Of a DNA stretch of 36,734 bases, positions 16,786-24,905 are shown in pieces. The translations under genes and the position numbers were made by a program. Origin of the DNA: an uncultured Porphyromonadaceae bacterium (GTDB taxonomy: Bacteria > Bacteroidota > Bacteroidia > Bacteroidales > Muribaculaceae); contig CAMWRW010000014.1 of the NCBI GenBank assembly GCA_947176755.1, positions 1 through 36,734 of the forward strand, given 5' to 3'. The notes beneath the pieces are model-generated. The model was not told the DNA's origin. It saw nothing but the letters and a program-made list of their open reading frames with translations, and did no database searches. Position 1 is the stretch's first letter. Every line of letters starts with the position of its first letter.

Positions 16786-17456
16786 TGGGAGGGAAACTTT
16801 ATATCGTTCCCACGCCGGTTGGGAACCTCGAGGACATCACGCTCCGCGCCTTGCGCGTGCTCAAGGAGGCTGATTTGATCCTTGCCGAAGATACGCGCAC
16901 GAGCAGCGTGCTTCTCCGCCATTACGATATTCATACCCCCCTCCGAAGTCATCACCGCAATAATGAACATGCCACAGTCTCCGGAATCGTCGAGGAGATT
17001 GAGGCGGGAAAGAACATAGCATTGGTTTCCGACGCCGGTACCCCCGGAATTTGCGACCCGGGCTTCATGCTTGCCCGTGCATGTCGCGAAGCGGGAATCG
17101 ATGTCGAGTGTCTCCCCGGGCCGACGGCTTTTGTCCCGGCCCTTGTAGGCTCCGGTTTGCCTTGCGACAGATTTCTTTTCGAAGGCTTCCTTCCGCTGAA
17201 AAAAGGACGCGCCACGCGTCTGAGCCAACTCGCCGACGAGGAGCGGACAGTCATAATCTATGAATCCCCCCTCAGACTGGCCCGAACCCTCCGCCAGCTC
17301 GCCGAATCCTTTGGCGAAGACCGCAAAAGTTCTGTCTGCAGAGAAATCTCCAAACTCCACGAAACCTTTCATATCGGCACGCTCGGCGAACTTGCCGAAC
17401 ATTTTGCCGTGAACCAGGCAAAAGGTGAGATTGTTATTGTTATCGAAGGCAAGTAA
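16785..17456 (+). CDS. rsmI: 16S rRNA (cytidine(1402)-2'-O)-methyltransferase
   Basis: RsmI uses S-adenosylmethionine to 2'-O-methylate C1402 in the decoding centre of 16S rRNA. It has 223 residues from the ATG at 16785. A TTG one codon earlier is less likely. Family motifs run in order: YIVPTPVGNLEDITLRAL near the N-terminus, ILAEDTRTS, HHRNNE, ALVSDAGTPGICDPG, and LPGPTAFVPALVGSGLP, all of the tetrapyrrole-methylase fold. The protein is shorter than the E. coli enzyme (286 residues) because the extra C-terminal domain is missing, which is common in Bacteroidetes. The start overlaps the preceding stop by one base (TGATG). Confidence 0.94.
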   Translation: MGGKLYIVPTPVGNLEDITLRALRVLKEADLILAEDTRTSSVLLRHYDIHTPLRSHHRNNEHATVSGIVEEIEAGKNIALVSDAGTPGICDPGFMLARACREAGIDVECLPGPTAFVPALVGSGLPCDRFLFEGFLPLKKGRATRLSQLADEERTVIIYESPLRLARTLRQLAESFGEDRKSSVCREISKLHETFHIGTLGELAEHFAVNQAKGEIVIVIEGK

Positions 17457-17532
17457 AAACTTGCATCTTGTTTTCTGTCCATATTTGCGGAAAATAGGAT
17501 TGATAATTAATAATCCACTAATATAGAGCATT

Positions 17533-18396
17533 ATGAAAAAATCATTGTTGTTCCTTGGCGCAGCCGTGTTGCTTCTTTCCTCCTGTGCCGGAAATCAGAA
17601 GAAACTCGAGGAGGATTCCCTGCGTATCGCCGAGCTCACAAGCCAGTATGAAGAGGCGAGCACGTTCAACGATTCGCTGATGTTGCTGATGGGAGATATC
17701 TACACCGGTCTCGACTCGATCAACTCCCAGGAAGGTCTTCTCTATAATATGGGAGTGGGGGATCAGGGCGACAGACGTGCTGAAATCCGCCATAACCTTT
17801 CCGTGATTAAAGAGCGTCTGGCAGCCAACAAGAAGCTTCTTGCGGAAATGGAGGCTAAGGTGAACGCCGCCGGAAATAATAATTCCGTTCAGGCCAAGAC
17901 AATCGCTCAGCTTCGCCAGCACATCGAGCAGCAGGATGCGAAGATCGCTCAGCTTGAAGCCGAACTGTCGTCTGCACGCAGCACGATTGATACGCTCAAT
18001 GTGCGTGTGGCTCAGGGCGAGGAGCAGGTTCGCGTTGAAACCGCTGCCAAAGAGGAAGCTCAGGCCGCAGCCGTAGCCGCTGAAAATGAAGCTAACACGG
18101 TATATTACGCGATCGGCACCAACAAAGAACTCAAGCAGAAAGGCCTTCTTGAAAAGAAATTCCTCGGCGCCACAAAGGTTCTCAAGGGAGATTTCGATGC
18201 TTCTTACTTCGTCACCGCCGACAAGCGCACGCTGAAGTCAATTCCTTGCAACGCCAAGAAAGTGAAGATCTGGACAAATATGCCTGAAAGTTCTTACAGA
18301 ATCGTAGGCGAGAAAGATGGTCCGAAGACCGTTGAGATCGTAAATCCCGAGCGTTTCTGGTCGCTCTCCTCTCATCTGATCATTCAGGTCAATTAA
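17533..18396 (+). CDS. Cbp1-like coiled-coil lipoprotein
   Basis: This is a lipoprotein of 287 residues. The signal is MKKSLLFLGAAVLLLSSC, with the lipobox LSSC at about residue 18. A long coiled coil covers about 25-190, rich in Glu, Lys, Gln and Ala heptads. A globular C-terminal domain follows, beginning VYYAIGTNKELKQKG and ending in a strand-rich SSHLIIQVN. The architecture resembles the Cbp1-type collagen-binding adhesin-like lipoproteins described in Bacteroides. The collagen-binding role is known only for that family, so here it is a guess by resemblance. The 76-nt gap after rsmI suggests a separate promoter. The dispersed repeat element begins 2 nt after its stop. Confidence 0.75.
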   Translation: MKKSLLFLGAAVLLLSSCAGNQKKLEEDSLRIAELTSQYEEASTFNDSLMLLMGDIYTGLDSINSQEGLLYNMGVGDQGDRRAEIRHNLSVIKERLAANKKLLAEMEAKVNAAGNNNSVQAKTIAQLRQHIEQQDAKIAQLEAELSSARSTIDTLNVRVAQGEEQVRVETAAKEEAQAAAVAAENEANTVYYAIGTNKELKQKGLLEKKFLGATKVLKGDFDASYFVTADKRTLKSIPCNAKKVKIWTNMPESSYRIVGEKDGPKTVEIVNPERFWSLSSHLIIQVN

Positions 18397-18397
18397 T

Positions 18398-18562
18398 AAG
18401 TATGTGTACGAAATTATTTAATGCATCGCCTCATAAATTCTGAGGCGAACTTTAGAATCCGGCTTCAGTTGTTATGGAACCCCATGACGCCTTCAGCCGA
18501 ATCCAAAATTTCATCCACATACTTCATAATCCGATACTATAAATAATTTCGTACACATACTT
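18398..18562. repeat. Inverted-repeat element (MITE-like) with 23-bp perfect termini
   Basis: The 23-bp sequence at 18398-18420 is the exact reverse complement of 18540-18562 (AAGTATGTGT, A, CGAAATTATTTA on the plus strand at the left end). The 119-bp interior holds a perfect 7-bp hairpin (CGCCTCA 18427-18433 with TGAGGCG 18441-18447) and a second imperfect palindrome around 18466-18488. There is no coding capacity. A third copy of the 23-mer with one mismatch lies at 32309-32331. The left end begins 2 nt after the Cbp1-like gene and the right end stops 2 nt before the SPOR gene start, so it fills the whole spacer and may serve as terminator, leader or both. Confidence 0.85.
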
Positions 18563-18564
18563 AA

Positions 18565-19071
18565 ATGAGAAAAACTATAAAAATCATAATGTGGGCTTGT
18601 GTCGCGTCGGTATTGCTGGCGGGGTGCAAGCCCACTGAGCGTAACTATCGGGCGGCCTACGACGCCGCGTTGGCCAAGCGTCAGGCCGAGGCCGAGCTGA
18701 GAATGCTTCCCGCTTCCGGACTTATGAGCGACGACGGGCCTCAGTTGAAGATTGTCAATGGAGATTCTCTCTATGTTGTCAAGGAGCGGTTGAAGGCTGC
18801 TCCCGGCGACACGCTCCCTCCCGCGGGATGGGCCGTCGGGGTGGGGGTTTACAAGATGAACACCAATGCGAGAGCTCAGGCTGAGGCGCTGAGAAATGAG
18901 GGATATCGGGCCGCCTGCGCCCCCCGGGCCGCCGGCGACAGATGGTATGCCGTTGCCGACACTGCCTCCTCTCTCGACCGTGCCGCGGCTGCCGCCCGCA
19001 AGTTTGCCGACAGCCATCCCGGTTATCCCTACGTCGGGCTGCCGGGTCATCCCGTACTGATATCCTATTGA
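18565..19071 (+). CDS. SPOR domain lipoprotein
   Basis: This is a lipoprotein of 168 residues. The signal is MRKTIKIIMWACVASVLLAGC, with the lipobox LAGC at about residue 21. A helical region (about 25-45) follows, then a linker. The C-terminal part from about 90, beginning WAVGVGVYKMNTNARAQA, has the two-repeat SPOR pattern: a strand plus ARAQAEALRNEGY helix, then a RWYAVADTASSL strand-turn and a helix ending in KFADSHP. SPOR domains bind glycan strands lacking stem peptides at division sites. Its start lies 2 nt after the right end of the inverted-repeat element, so its leader is made of that element. A hairpin follows the stop. Confidence 0.85.
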   Translation: MRKTIKIIMWACVASVLLAGCKPTERNYRAAYDAALAKRQAEAELRMLPASGLMSDDGPQLKIVNGDSLYVVKERLKAAPGDTLPPAGWAVGVGVYKMNTNARAQAEALRNEGYRAACAPRAAGDRWYAVADTASSLDRAAAAARKFADSHPGYPYVGLPGHPVLISY

Positions 19072-19101
19072 ATTTATTGATCGCCAAGTTGTAAAATTGA
19101 A

Positions 19102-19128
19102 AAGGGTCGCGCCGAAAGCGCGACCCTT
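19102..19128 (+). terminator. Strong hairpin terminator
   Basis: There is a perfect 11-bp stem (AAGGGTCGCGC 19102-19112 with GCGCGACCCTT 19118-19128) and a 5-nt CGAAA loop, 30 nt after the SPOR stop. The plus-strand tail is only TTATTCC, and the minus-strand side is richer in T, so it may work in either direction. Confidence 0.7.
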
Positions 19129-19336
19129 ATTCCGTCATGACGCCGGGCTTCCTGCGCATCACGGGCGGGTTCTCTATTGAATTCACCCCTTGAACAAAAT
19201 ATCGATTTTGATAGCGGAATGGCTCCCGATGCGACACTGTTGTAAAACATATAGCCGCCTAACGCATGGAAAAGTAAATACTTATCCCTTCCGAGCGGAC
19301 TGAATGTTAAAAAGAATTTGTAAATTGAAAAAATTA
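19129..19336. other. Non-coding spacer, no gene seen
   Basis: The sequence between the SPOR-gene terminator and the susC promoter has no open frame of note on either strand and no RNA gene. It is unusually long compared with other spacers here and becomes AT-rich towards the promoter, so upstream regulatory sites for susC are possible, but none is recognised. Confidence 0.5.
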
Positions 19337-19368
19337 TTTGGACGTTATCTTAAAAAATTTTAAATTTG
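19337..19368 (+). promoter_or_regulatory. Bacteroidetes-type promoter of susC
   Basis: TTTG (19337-19340), 20 nt, then TAAATTTG (19361-19368) is a full consensus match. Transcription should start near 19375 and leave a leader of about 120 nt before the ATG at 19495. Confidence 0.75.
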
Positions 19369-19399
19369 CATTTGTCATATCCGTATAGCAAGAAATTTC

Positions 19400-19450
19400 G
19401 GCCGGTTAGCGCAGCCCGGAGGGTAGCGCGGTTGAAAACGACGCTTTCAA
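19400..19450 (+). other. Structured leader of susC (two hairpins)
   Basis: Hairpin 1 is GCGC-A-GCCC (19409-19417), loop GGA, GGGT-A-GCGC (19421-19429). Hairpin 2 is TTGAAA (19432-19437) pairing with TTTCAA (19445-19450). They sit in the predicted leader, about 45-85 nt before the ATG. The TAGCGCAGCCCGG stretch resembles a tRNA D-arm, but no anticodon or T arm follows. A role in translation or mRNA stability is inference. Confidence 0.5.
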
Positions 19451-19494
19451 GAAACAAACTAAACAATAATAACTTACATCAAAACAATTAAGGT

Positions 19495-22400
19495 ATGAGA
19501 AAACTCTTTTTGATCCTTATGACGCTTGCAGCAGTGAGCTGGGAACTATGTGCCCAGACGCGCGCCGTGAGCGGAACGGTTGTCGATGCGGCCAATAATG
19601 AGCCGTTGATCGGTGCCACAGTGATGCCCGTCGGAGGTGGTCAGGGTACGGCCACTGATGTCGACGGTAACTTCAGTCTCAACCTCCCGATGAATGTAAA
19701 GTCAGTAAAGGTGACTTATGTGGGCTATGTGGCTCAGACAGTTCCCGTTTCTGCTAACATGACGGTTAAACTTCAGTCGGATTCTGAAAATCTTCAGGAC
19801 CTCGTGGTCGTTGCCTACGGTACGGCAAACAAGGAGTCTCTGACCGGTTCGGTTGCTGTTGTCGGTTCGAAGGATATCGAAGAGCGTCCCGTAACCTCCG
19901 TAACGGCCGCCCTCGAAGGTAGCGCCCCCGGTGTGAACGTAAACAGTTCGACGGGTTACCCCGGGTCTTCTCCCCAGATCCGTATCCGCGGTTTCAACTC
20001 TTTCAACAGCGCAGCGCAGAGTCCTCTCTATGTTGTCGACGGAGCTGTCTATACAGGTTCGATTTCCGACATCAACCCTGCTGACGTTGAGTCTATGTCG
20101 GTTCTTAAGGATGCCGCTTCCTGCGCCCTTTATGGTAGCCGCGGTGCGAACGGCGTCGTGCTGATCACAACGAAGAAAGCAAAAGGTACCGGTCGCGTAG
20201 ACGTCAACCTCCAGATGAACTGGGGTGCTTACACGCTCGCCCTTCCCCTCTACAGCCGTCTGAATGCCAAACAGTGGATGGAAACCTCTCTCAAGGGTTA
20301 CACTCAGGGTGTCGCTGAGACCAGCGACAGAACATACGCTGAAGCGCTCACTTCCACGACCGGCTCTTTCGTAAGCCAGTTCTGTAAGGGTTCGAATCCT
20401 TTCGGTATGAGAGATGAGAACGGTGTTTGGGTTCCCGTTGCAGGAGAGGAGCTTTTCGACGAGAACGGTATGATGCGTGCCGGAATCGGTATTCTTCCCG
20501 GTTACAACGACCTTAACTGGTGGGACGCTATCACCCAGACCGGTTTCCGCGAGGAATATAACCTGAACGCAGCCGGCGCATCCGATAAATTCGACATCTT
20601 CGCTTCTATGGGTTACTTGAAGCAGAACGGTTATGTGATCGACACTGACTTCGAGCGCTTCACCGGCCGTCTGAATGCAAACTTCAACCCCGTAAGCTAT
20701 TTACGCGCCGGTACGAGCCTTTCGACATCTTACACCAAGGGTTCGACTGCCAACGTATCGACCAGCGCTCTCAACTCAACGATCAACCCCTTCCAGACTG
20801 AGTTCTATTCTCCTATCCAGTCAATCTATCAGCATGATGAGAACGGCGACATCGTCGTTGATCCTGTAACCGGAGAAAAGGTCTACAACACCGAAGGTCT
20901 GAATGCCGGTTCAAATATCATCTGGAACACTCACGCCAACCGCATCCGCAACAATGCCATCACATTCAACGGCTCTCTCTACGGTACGGCTGTCCTTCCT
21001 TACGACTTCGAACTCACCCTTCGTGCCGGTATGTATCGCACGATGACCAAGTATATGACCTACAATTCGAATAAGATCGGTTCGCAGCAGGGTATGGGTG
21101 GTATCTCTGAAGAATTCGACAACGAGTGGAACTGGAACTTCTCCCAGACTCTTAACTGGGGACACGATTACGGTCTGAATCATGTTGACGTTGTCCTGAG
21201 CCACGAGGTTAACCGCATCGGAACGGGTTACTCTTATGTTTCTCTTCAGGGTCAGAAACTCGACGGTATCTACTCTCTCGGAAACTTTAACATCGATGAG
21301 GAGTACACCGCGGCCCTCGAAGCTGATATGGGTTACGCAACTGAAACCTATCTCGGTCGCGTCCGTTACAACTACGATCAGAAATATTTCGGTGAAGTCT
21401 CTCTGAGCCGCGACGGTTCTTCTCAGTTTGCAAAAGATCGTCGTTGGGGTACGTTCTGGTCGGTTGGTGCAAGCTGGATCATCACTAAGGAAAAGTTCAT
21501 GCAGGATATCAACTGGATCAACTATCTGAAGTTCCGCGCCGCATACGGTTCTGTAGGTAACAACCAGAACTGTTCTTACTATAACTACCTGACCCTTTAC
21601 GACTGGTCAATGAACGGTACGCTGATCCCCGCTCAGATCGCCAATCCCAACCTTGTGTGGGAAGCAACCAACACTCTTGACCTCGGTCTTGAAGGATCGC
21701 TCTTTGACGATCGGTTCACCTTCAGCGTAGGATATTTCGACAAGCGTAACTCCGACCTTATCTATAGCCTCGCCCTTCCTTCTTCAGTAGGTTCTCTCGG
21801 AAACACCGGTTACAACCCGACCATCTCCACCAACATCGGCGAGATGAAGAATCATGGTTGGGAGCTCCAGTTCGGCGTTGATATTATCCGTAATGCCAAC
21901 CTGAAATGGAATTTCAATTGCGACTTCTCGTTCATCACCAACAAGATTGTTCGTCTGCCCAACAGCAAAGACCTTCCCTCGTCGGCACTCTTCCAGGGCA
22001 AGAGCCGTTATGAAAACTACACTTACGAATATGCAGGTGTAGATATGACCAACGGTCGCGCTCTCTACAAGATGAATCCTGATTCGCCTGACTTCTATAC
22101 TTATCATGATGGCGGCGGACGCACTTACAACGAGTCCACCTGGAACACTACTCTTAACGAAGCTAAGGCTAATGATTCTTTCGTTGAAATCGACGGTGAA
22201 TACTACACGTATAATACATCTTACGCCGGTCGTAAACTGATGGGTACGAAACTTCCGACCGTTTACGGATCATTCGGTACTACTCTCTCTTGGAAGGGTA
22301 TCAATCTCGGTATGCTCTTCACTTACAGCCTCGGTGGCAAGATTCTGGACTCCAACTATATGGACCTTCTCAGCGTAAGTTCGCAGGCTCCCAAGGCTCT

Positions 22401-22782
22401 TCATTCCGACGTGCTCAACAGCTGGTTTGAAGCTCCCGAAGGCATGACCGCCGACAGCCCCGACCGCATCAGCAAGTCTGTGCTCCCGACGCTCAACACT
22501 CAGTATTCTGTTGATAACAACGCGTCTTCTTCCCGCTTCCTTACAAGCGCGAATTATCTGACCTTCAAGAATCTCAACATTTCCTACGATCTCCCCTCCA
22601 AGTGGGTGAACGCTATGAAGCTGCGTGGCATCAACATCGGCTTCCAGATGGAGAATGTATTCATCGTGACGGCCCGCAAAGGTCTTAACGCTGAAGCCGC
22701 TATGGGTGGCACTGTAGGTTCGAACGGTGCTTACTATCAGCCCGCCCGCACCTATACCTTCCAGCTTGGTGTTAGATTCTAA
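19495..22782 (+). CDS. SusC/RagA-type TonB-dependent outer-membrane transporter
   Basis: This outer-membrane barrel partner of a SusD lipoprotein imports oligosaccharides or peptides with TonB energy. It has 1095 residues. The signal peptide ends near ELCAQ (about 21). A carboxypeptidase-regulatory-like domain lies at about 26-95 (VSGTVVDAANNEPLIGATV), followed by a TonB-box-like LQDLVVVAYG. The plug is at about 110-235, with PQIRIRGF, LYVVDG and the SusC signature segment DAASCALYGSRGANGVVLITT. The rest is a large beta barrel ending in an aromatic residue (YTFQLGVRF), as expected for BAM assembly. SusD follows 29 bp later. Its codons are strongly biased (GGT, AAC, CTC), suggesting high expression. 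The substrate cannot be read from sequence. The neighbours point to peptides or glycopeptides. Confidence 0.96.
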   Translation: MRKLFLILMTLAAVSWELCAQTRAVSGTVVDAANNEPLIGATVMPVGGGQGTATDVDGNFSLNLPMNVKSVKVTYVGYVAQTVPVSANMTVKLQSDSENLQDLVVVAYGTANKESLTGSVAVVGSKDIEERPVTSVTAALEGSAPGVNVNSSTGYPGSSPQIRIRGFNSFNSAAQSPLYVVDGAVYTGSISDINPADVESMSVLKDAASCALYGSRGANGVVLITTKKAKGTGRVDVNLQMNWGAYTLALPLYSRLNAKQWMETSLKGYTQGVAETSDRTYAEALTSTTGSFVSQFCKGSNPFGMRDENGVWVPVAGEELFDENGMMRAGIGILPGYNDLNWWDAITQTGFREEYNLNAAGASDKFDIFASMGYLKQNGYVIDTDFERFTGRLNANFNPVSYLRAGTSLSTSYTKGSTANVSTSALNSTINPFQTEFYSPIQSIYQHDENGDIVVDPVTGEKVYNTEGLNAGSNIIWNTHANRIRNNAITFNGSLYGTAVLPYDFELTLRAGMYRTMTKYMTYNSNKIGSQQGMGGISEEFDNEWNWNFSQTLNWGHDYGLNHVDVVLSHEVNRIGTGYSYVSLQGQKLDGIYSLGNFNIDEEYTAALEADMGYATETYLGRVRYNYDQKYFGEVSLSRDGSSQFAKDRRWGTFWSVGASWIITKEKFMQDINWINYLKFRAAYGSVGNNQNCSYYNYLTLYDWSMNGTLIPAQIANPNLVWEATNTLDLGLEGSLFDDRFTFSVGYFDKRNSDLIYSLALPSSVGSLGNTGYNPTISTNIGEMKNHGWELQFGVDIIRNANLKWNFNCDFSFITNKIVRLPNSKDLPSSALFQGKSRYENYTYEYAGVDMTNGRALYKMNPDSPDFYTYHDGGGRTYNESTWNTTLNEAKANDSFVEIDGEYYTYNTSYAGRKLMGTKLPTVYGSFGTTLSWKGINLGMLFTYSLGGKILDSNYMDLLSVSSQAPKALHSDVLNSWFEAPEGMTADSPDRISKSVLPTLNTQYSVDNNASSSRFLTSANYLTFKNLNISYDLPSKWVNAMKLRGINIGFQMENVFIVTARKGLNAEAAMGGTVGSNGAYYQPARTYTFQLGVRF

Positions 22783-22811
22783 TCCTTTAATTCTGTAAAA
22801 CTTAACAAATC

Positions 22812-24662
22812 ATGAATATCAAATCGATATATTTCGGCTGCGCTGCTCTCGCTCTTGCCGGTACGCTCGTTGGCTGTAACGACGACTTCCTCGATGTTCA
22901 GCCGATAACCGACATCAGTGATGTTCAGCTTATGGATCCCTCGGTGGCTCAGGTGGCTCTCGACGGTCTCTTTGAATCGATGAATACGCCTTATGAGGGT
23001 ATTGATTTCAACCAGAACACCGGAGAGGCATATACCAACTATGTGTTCAACGATTGCATGGGTAACGACTGGATCTCCGGTATGTGGAACAACCCCAACC
23101 AGGCCGGTCTTGACGCGTGGTCGCGTATGAACGTCAACAACCAATGGACTACCGGATTCCCCTGGGCATACTATTATAACCTCGTGGCTCAAGCTAACCG
23201 TCTCTGTGACGCACTCCCTTTCACTTCAGAGGAGGAAGCTGATCCTCAGCTCCAGTTCATCAAGGCTTCCGCTCTCACGATGCGTGCCCATGCATATAAT
23301 AAACTGCTCGTTTATTATGCCAACCGTTGGGAGGATTCGAGCAATGGCGAGGCCTACTGTATCCCGTTGCGTCTTACGGCTTCCGAAGGTGAATCTCCCC
23401 TCGTGAAGATGAATGACGTTCTCGACCAGATTTATGCTGACTGCGACGAGGCGCTCGCTCTCTATGCCAAGAGTGGCCGCGACCGCTCCAATAAGTGGGA
23501 GACTAACGGAAACGTAGCTCACGGTATCAAAGCGCGTACCGCTCTTCTTAAACATGACTGGCAGACTGCCGCCGATGAGGCTGAACTTGCAATGCAAGGC
23601 TTCACCGTCATGGAAGGCGACGATCTCTTCGCAGGTTTCTATAAGGACTGCACCGACTTCATCTGGCACTGTAATCCCGCCGCTAACCAGGTTTACTACT
23701 GGTCATGGGGTTGCCACTATGCTTGTAACGGTCACTACATCAACTCCTGGGGTATGGGTGGTGGCGCTATCGACATGACTCTCTATCGTCTGCTCGATGA
23801 AAATGACCTCCGTCGCAAATACTACTGGACTCCCGATAAGCTCGAAGCGCTCTCTACCCGTCAGAACCCCGGCAAGCTCAAAGCCGCTTCTTTCTGGGAC
23901 GAGAAGATGGTTTCCCCCGAGAACTTCCTTAACATGAACTACTCCAACGTTTATTCACGCAACGGCAAGAACAAGAACTACGGTATGATCGACGCTATCG
24001 TGAACTGGCTGGAGGATTACCGCACGAATGTCTTCACCGGCGACCTTTCGGAAATGGTTCAGGATGATGGTTTCTACAACTACTTCTTCATTACTCCGGG
24101 TTCTCGCAACAAGGATAAGTCTGTCCGTCTTGCCAATGACGCTAACGGAAATCAAGTTTGGGGTACGCCGACCAATATCCAGTTTGGTGCACAGTGTAAA
24201 TTCTGGGGCAACGTTCCTTACGGTAACAGCGCTCTTCCCTGGATGCGCGCTTCAGAAATGGCTCTCACCCGCGCAGAGGCTCTCGCAGAACTTGCCCTTG
24301 AAGGAAAAGGCACGTTCGCTGATGCTGCTCAGGAATTCGAGGCGTTCCAGAAACTTCGCGTCCCCGGCTACACCTGCACTTCCACAGGAACTGCCCTGCT
24401 TGAAGAAATCCGCGTCAGCCGTCGTGCCGAACTCCTCGGCGAAGGTCATAACTTCACCGACTTCAAACGTTGGAACCTTCCCCATATCCACAAAGAGTGG
24501 GTGGCAGGTGATGTTAACTCCGGAAACTGGTCGCCCGGTGCTCTCGGAACAGAGGCTTCTCAGTCGACCAAGTATAGCAACGGATGGCGTTTCGCTCTTC
24601 CGGTAAGAGAGTTCCAGTATAACCCTGCGATCGACCTGAGTCTCCTCCCCGTTATTAACTGA
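22812..24662 (+). CDS. SusD/RagB-type surface lipoprotein
   Basis: This surface-exposed substrate-capture lipoprotein forms the lid of the SusC transporter. It has 616 residues. The lipobox is LVGC (about residue 22) followed by NDDFLDV. The acidic residues right after the Cys fit the Bacteroidetes lipoprotein surface-export signal. The N-terminal helical SusD region carries conserved patterns such as AYYYNLVAQANRLCDAL and SALTMRAHAYNKLLVYYANR. The C-terminal half has the typical RASEMALTRAEALAELAL segment and a RRAELLGEGHNFTDFKRW motif. It lies 29 bp after susC, so the two form an operon, closed by a hairpin terminator. The length is on the long side but normal for the family. Confidence 0.96.
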   Translation: MNIKSIYFGCAALALAGTLVGCNDDFLDVQPITDISDVQLMDPSVAQVALDGLFESMNTPYEGIDFNQNTGEAYTNYVFNDCMGNDWISGMWNNPNQAGLDAWSRMNVNNQWTTGFPWAYYYNLVAQANRLCDALPFTSEEEADPQLQFIKASALTMRAHAYNKLLVYYANRWEDSSNGEAYCIPLRLTASEGESPLVKMNDVLDQIYADCDEALALYAKSGRDRSNKWETNGNVAHGIKARTALLKHDWQTAADEAELAMQGFTVMEGDDLFAGFYKDCTDFIWHCNPAANQVYYWSWGCHYACNGHYINSWGMGGGAIDMTLYRLLDENDLRRKYYWTPDKLEALSTRQNPGKLKAASFWDEKMVSPENFLNMNYSNVYSRNGKNKNYGMIDAIVNWLEDYRTNVFTGDLSEMVQDDGFYNYFFITPGSRNKDKSVRLANDANGNQVWGTPTNIQFGAQCKFWGNVPYGNSALPWMRASEMALTRAEALAELALEGKGTFADAAQEFEAFQKLRVPGYTCTSTGTALLEEIRVSRRAELLGEGHNFTDFKRWNLPHIHKEWVAGDVNSGNWSPGALGTEASQSTKYSNGWRFALPVREFQYNPAIDLSLLPVIN

Positions 24663-24683
24663 TAACAACCGATCTTTTAATAA

Positions 24684-24711
24684 GGCTGCACCGAAAGGTG
24701 CGGCCTTTTTT
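24684..24711 (+). terminator. Rho-independent terminator of susCD
   Basis: GGCTGCACC (24684-24692), loop GAAA, GGTGCGGCC (24697-24705), then six T. It lies 22 nt after the susD stop. Confidence 0.92.
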
Positions 24712-24777
24712 ATGTAAAACTTTATGTTAAAGAAGCTAAAATATGTTGTAGAATCTACTAATATTTTTTTCTAAAAT

Positions 24778-24808
24778 TTTGAACGTATCTCTTTTTTAAC
24801 TTAATTTG
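24778..24808 (+). promoter_or_regulatory. Probable promoter of the C10 peptidase gene
   Basis: TTTG (24778-24781), 19 nt, then TTAATTTG (24801-24808), one mismatch from TAnnTTTG. The ATG at 24906 lies about 97 nt downstream, leaving a leader of roughly 90 nt. Confidence 0.55.
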
Positions 24809-24905
24809 TGGGTCAATATCCATAAAACTCACTATTCAGTAGAATCACGCGCGTCTCCAACGGCGATTCGTAAGTTCTAACGAAACATTAACACTAAAAC
24901 AGATT

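Noticed and set aside
16713..17531. Long open frame on the minus strand opposite rsmI
   Set aside because: It covers a complete rsmI gene and spans an intergenic spacer, so it is a codon-bias shadow.
19400..19450. tRNA-Pro-like sequence before susC
   Set aside because: Only a D-arm-like part matches. There is no anticodon stem, T-arm or acceptor stem, so it is not a tRNA gene.
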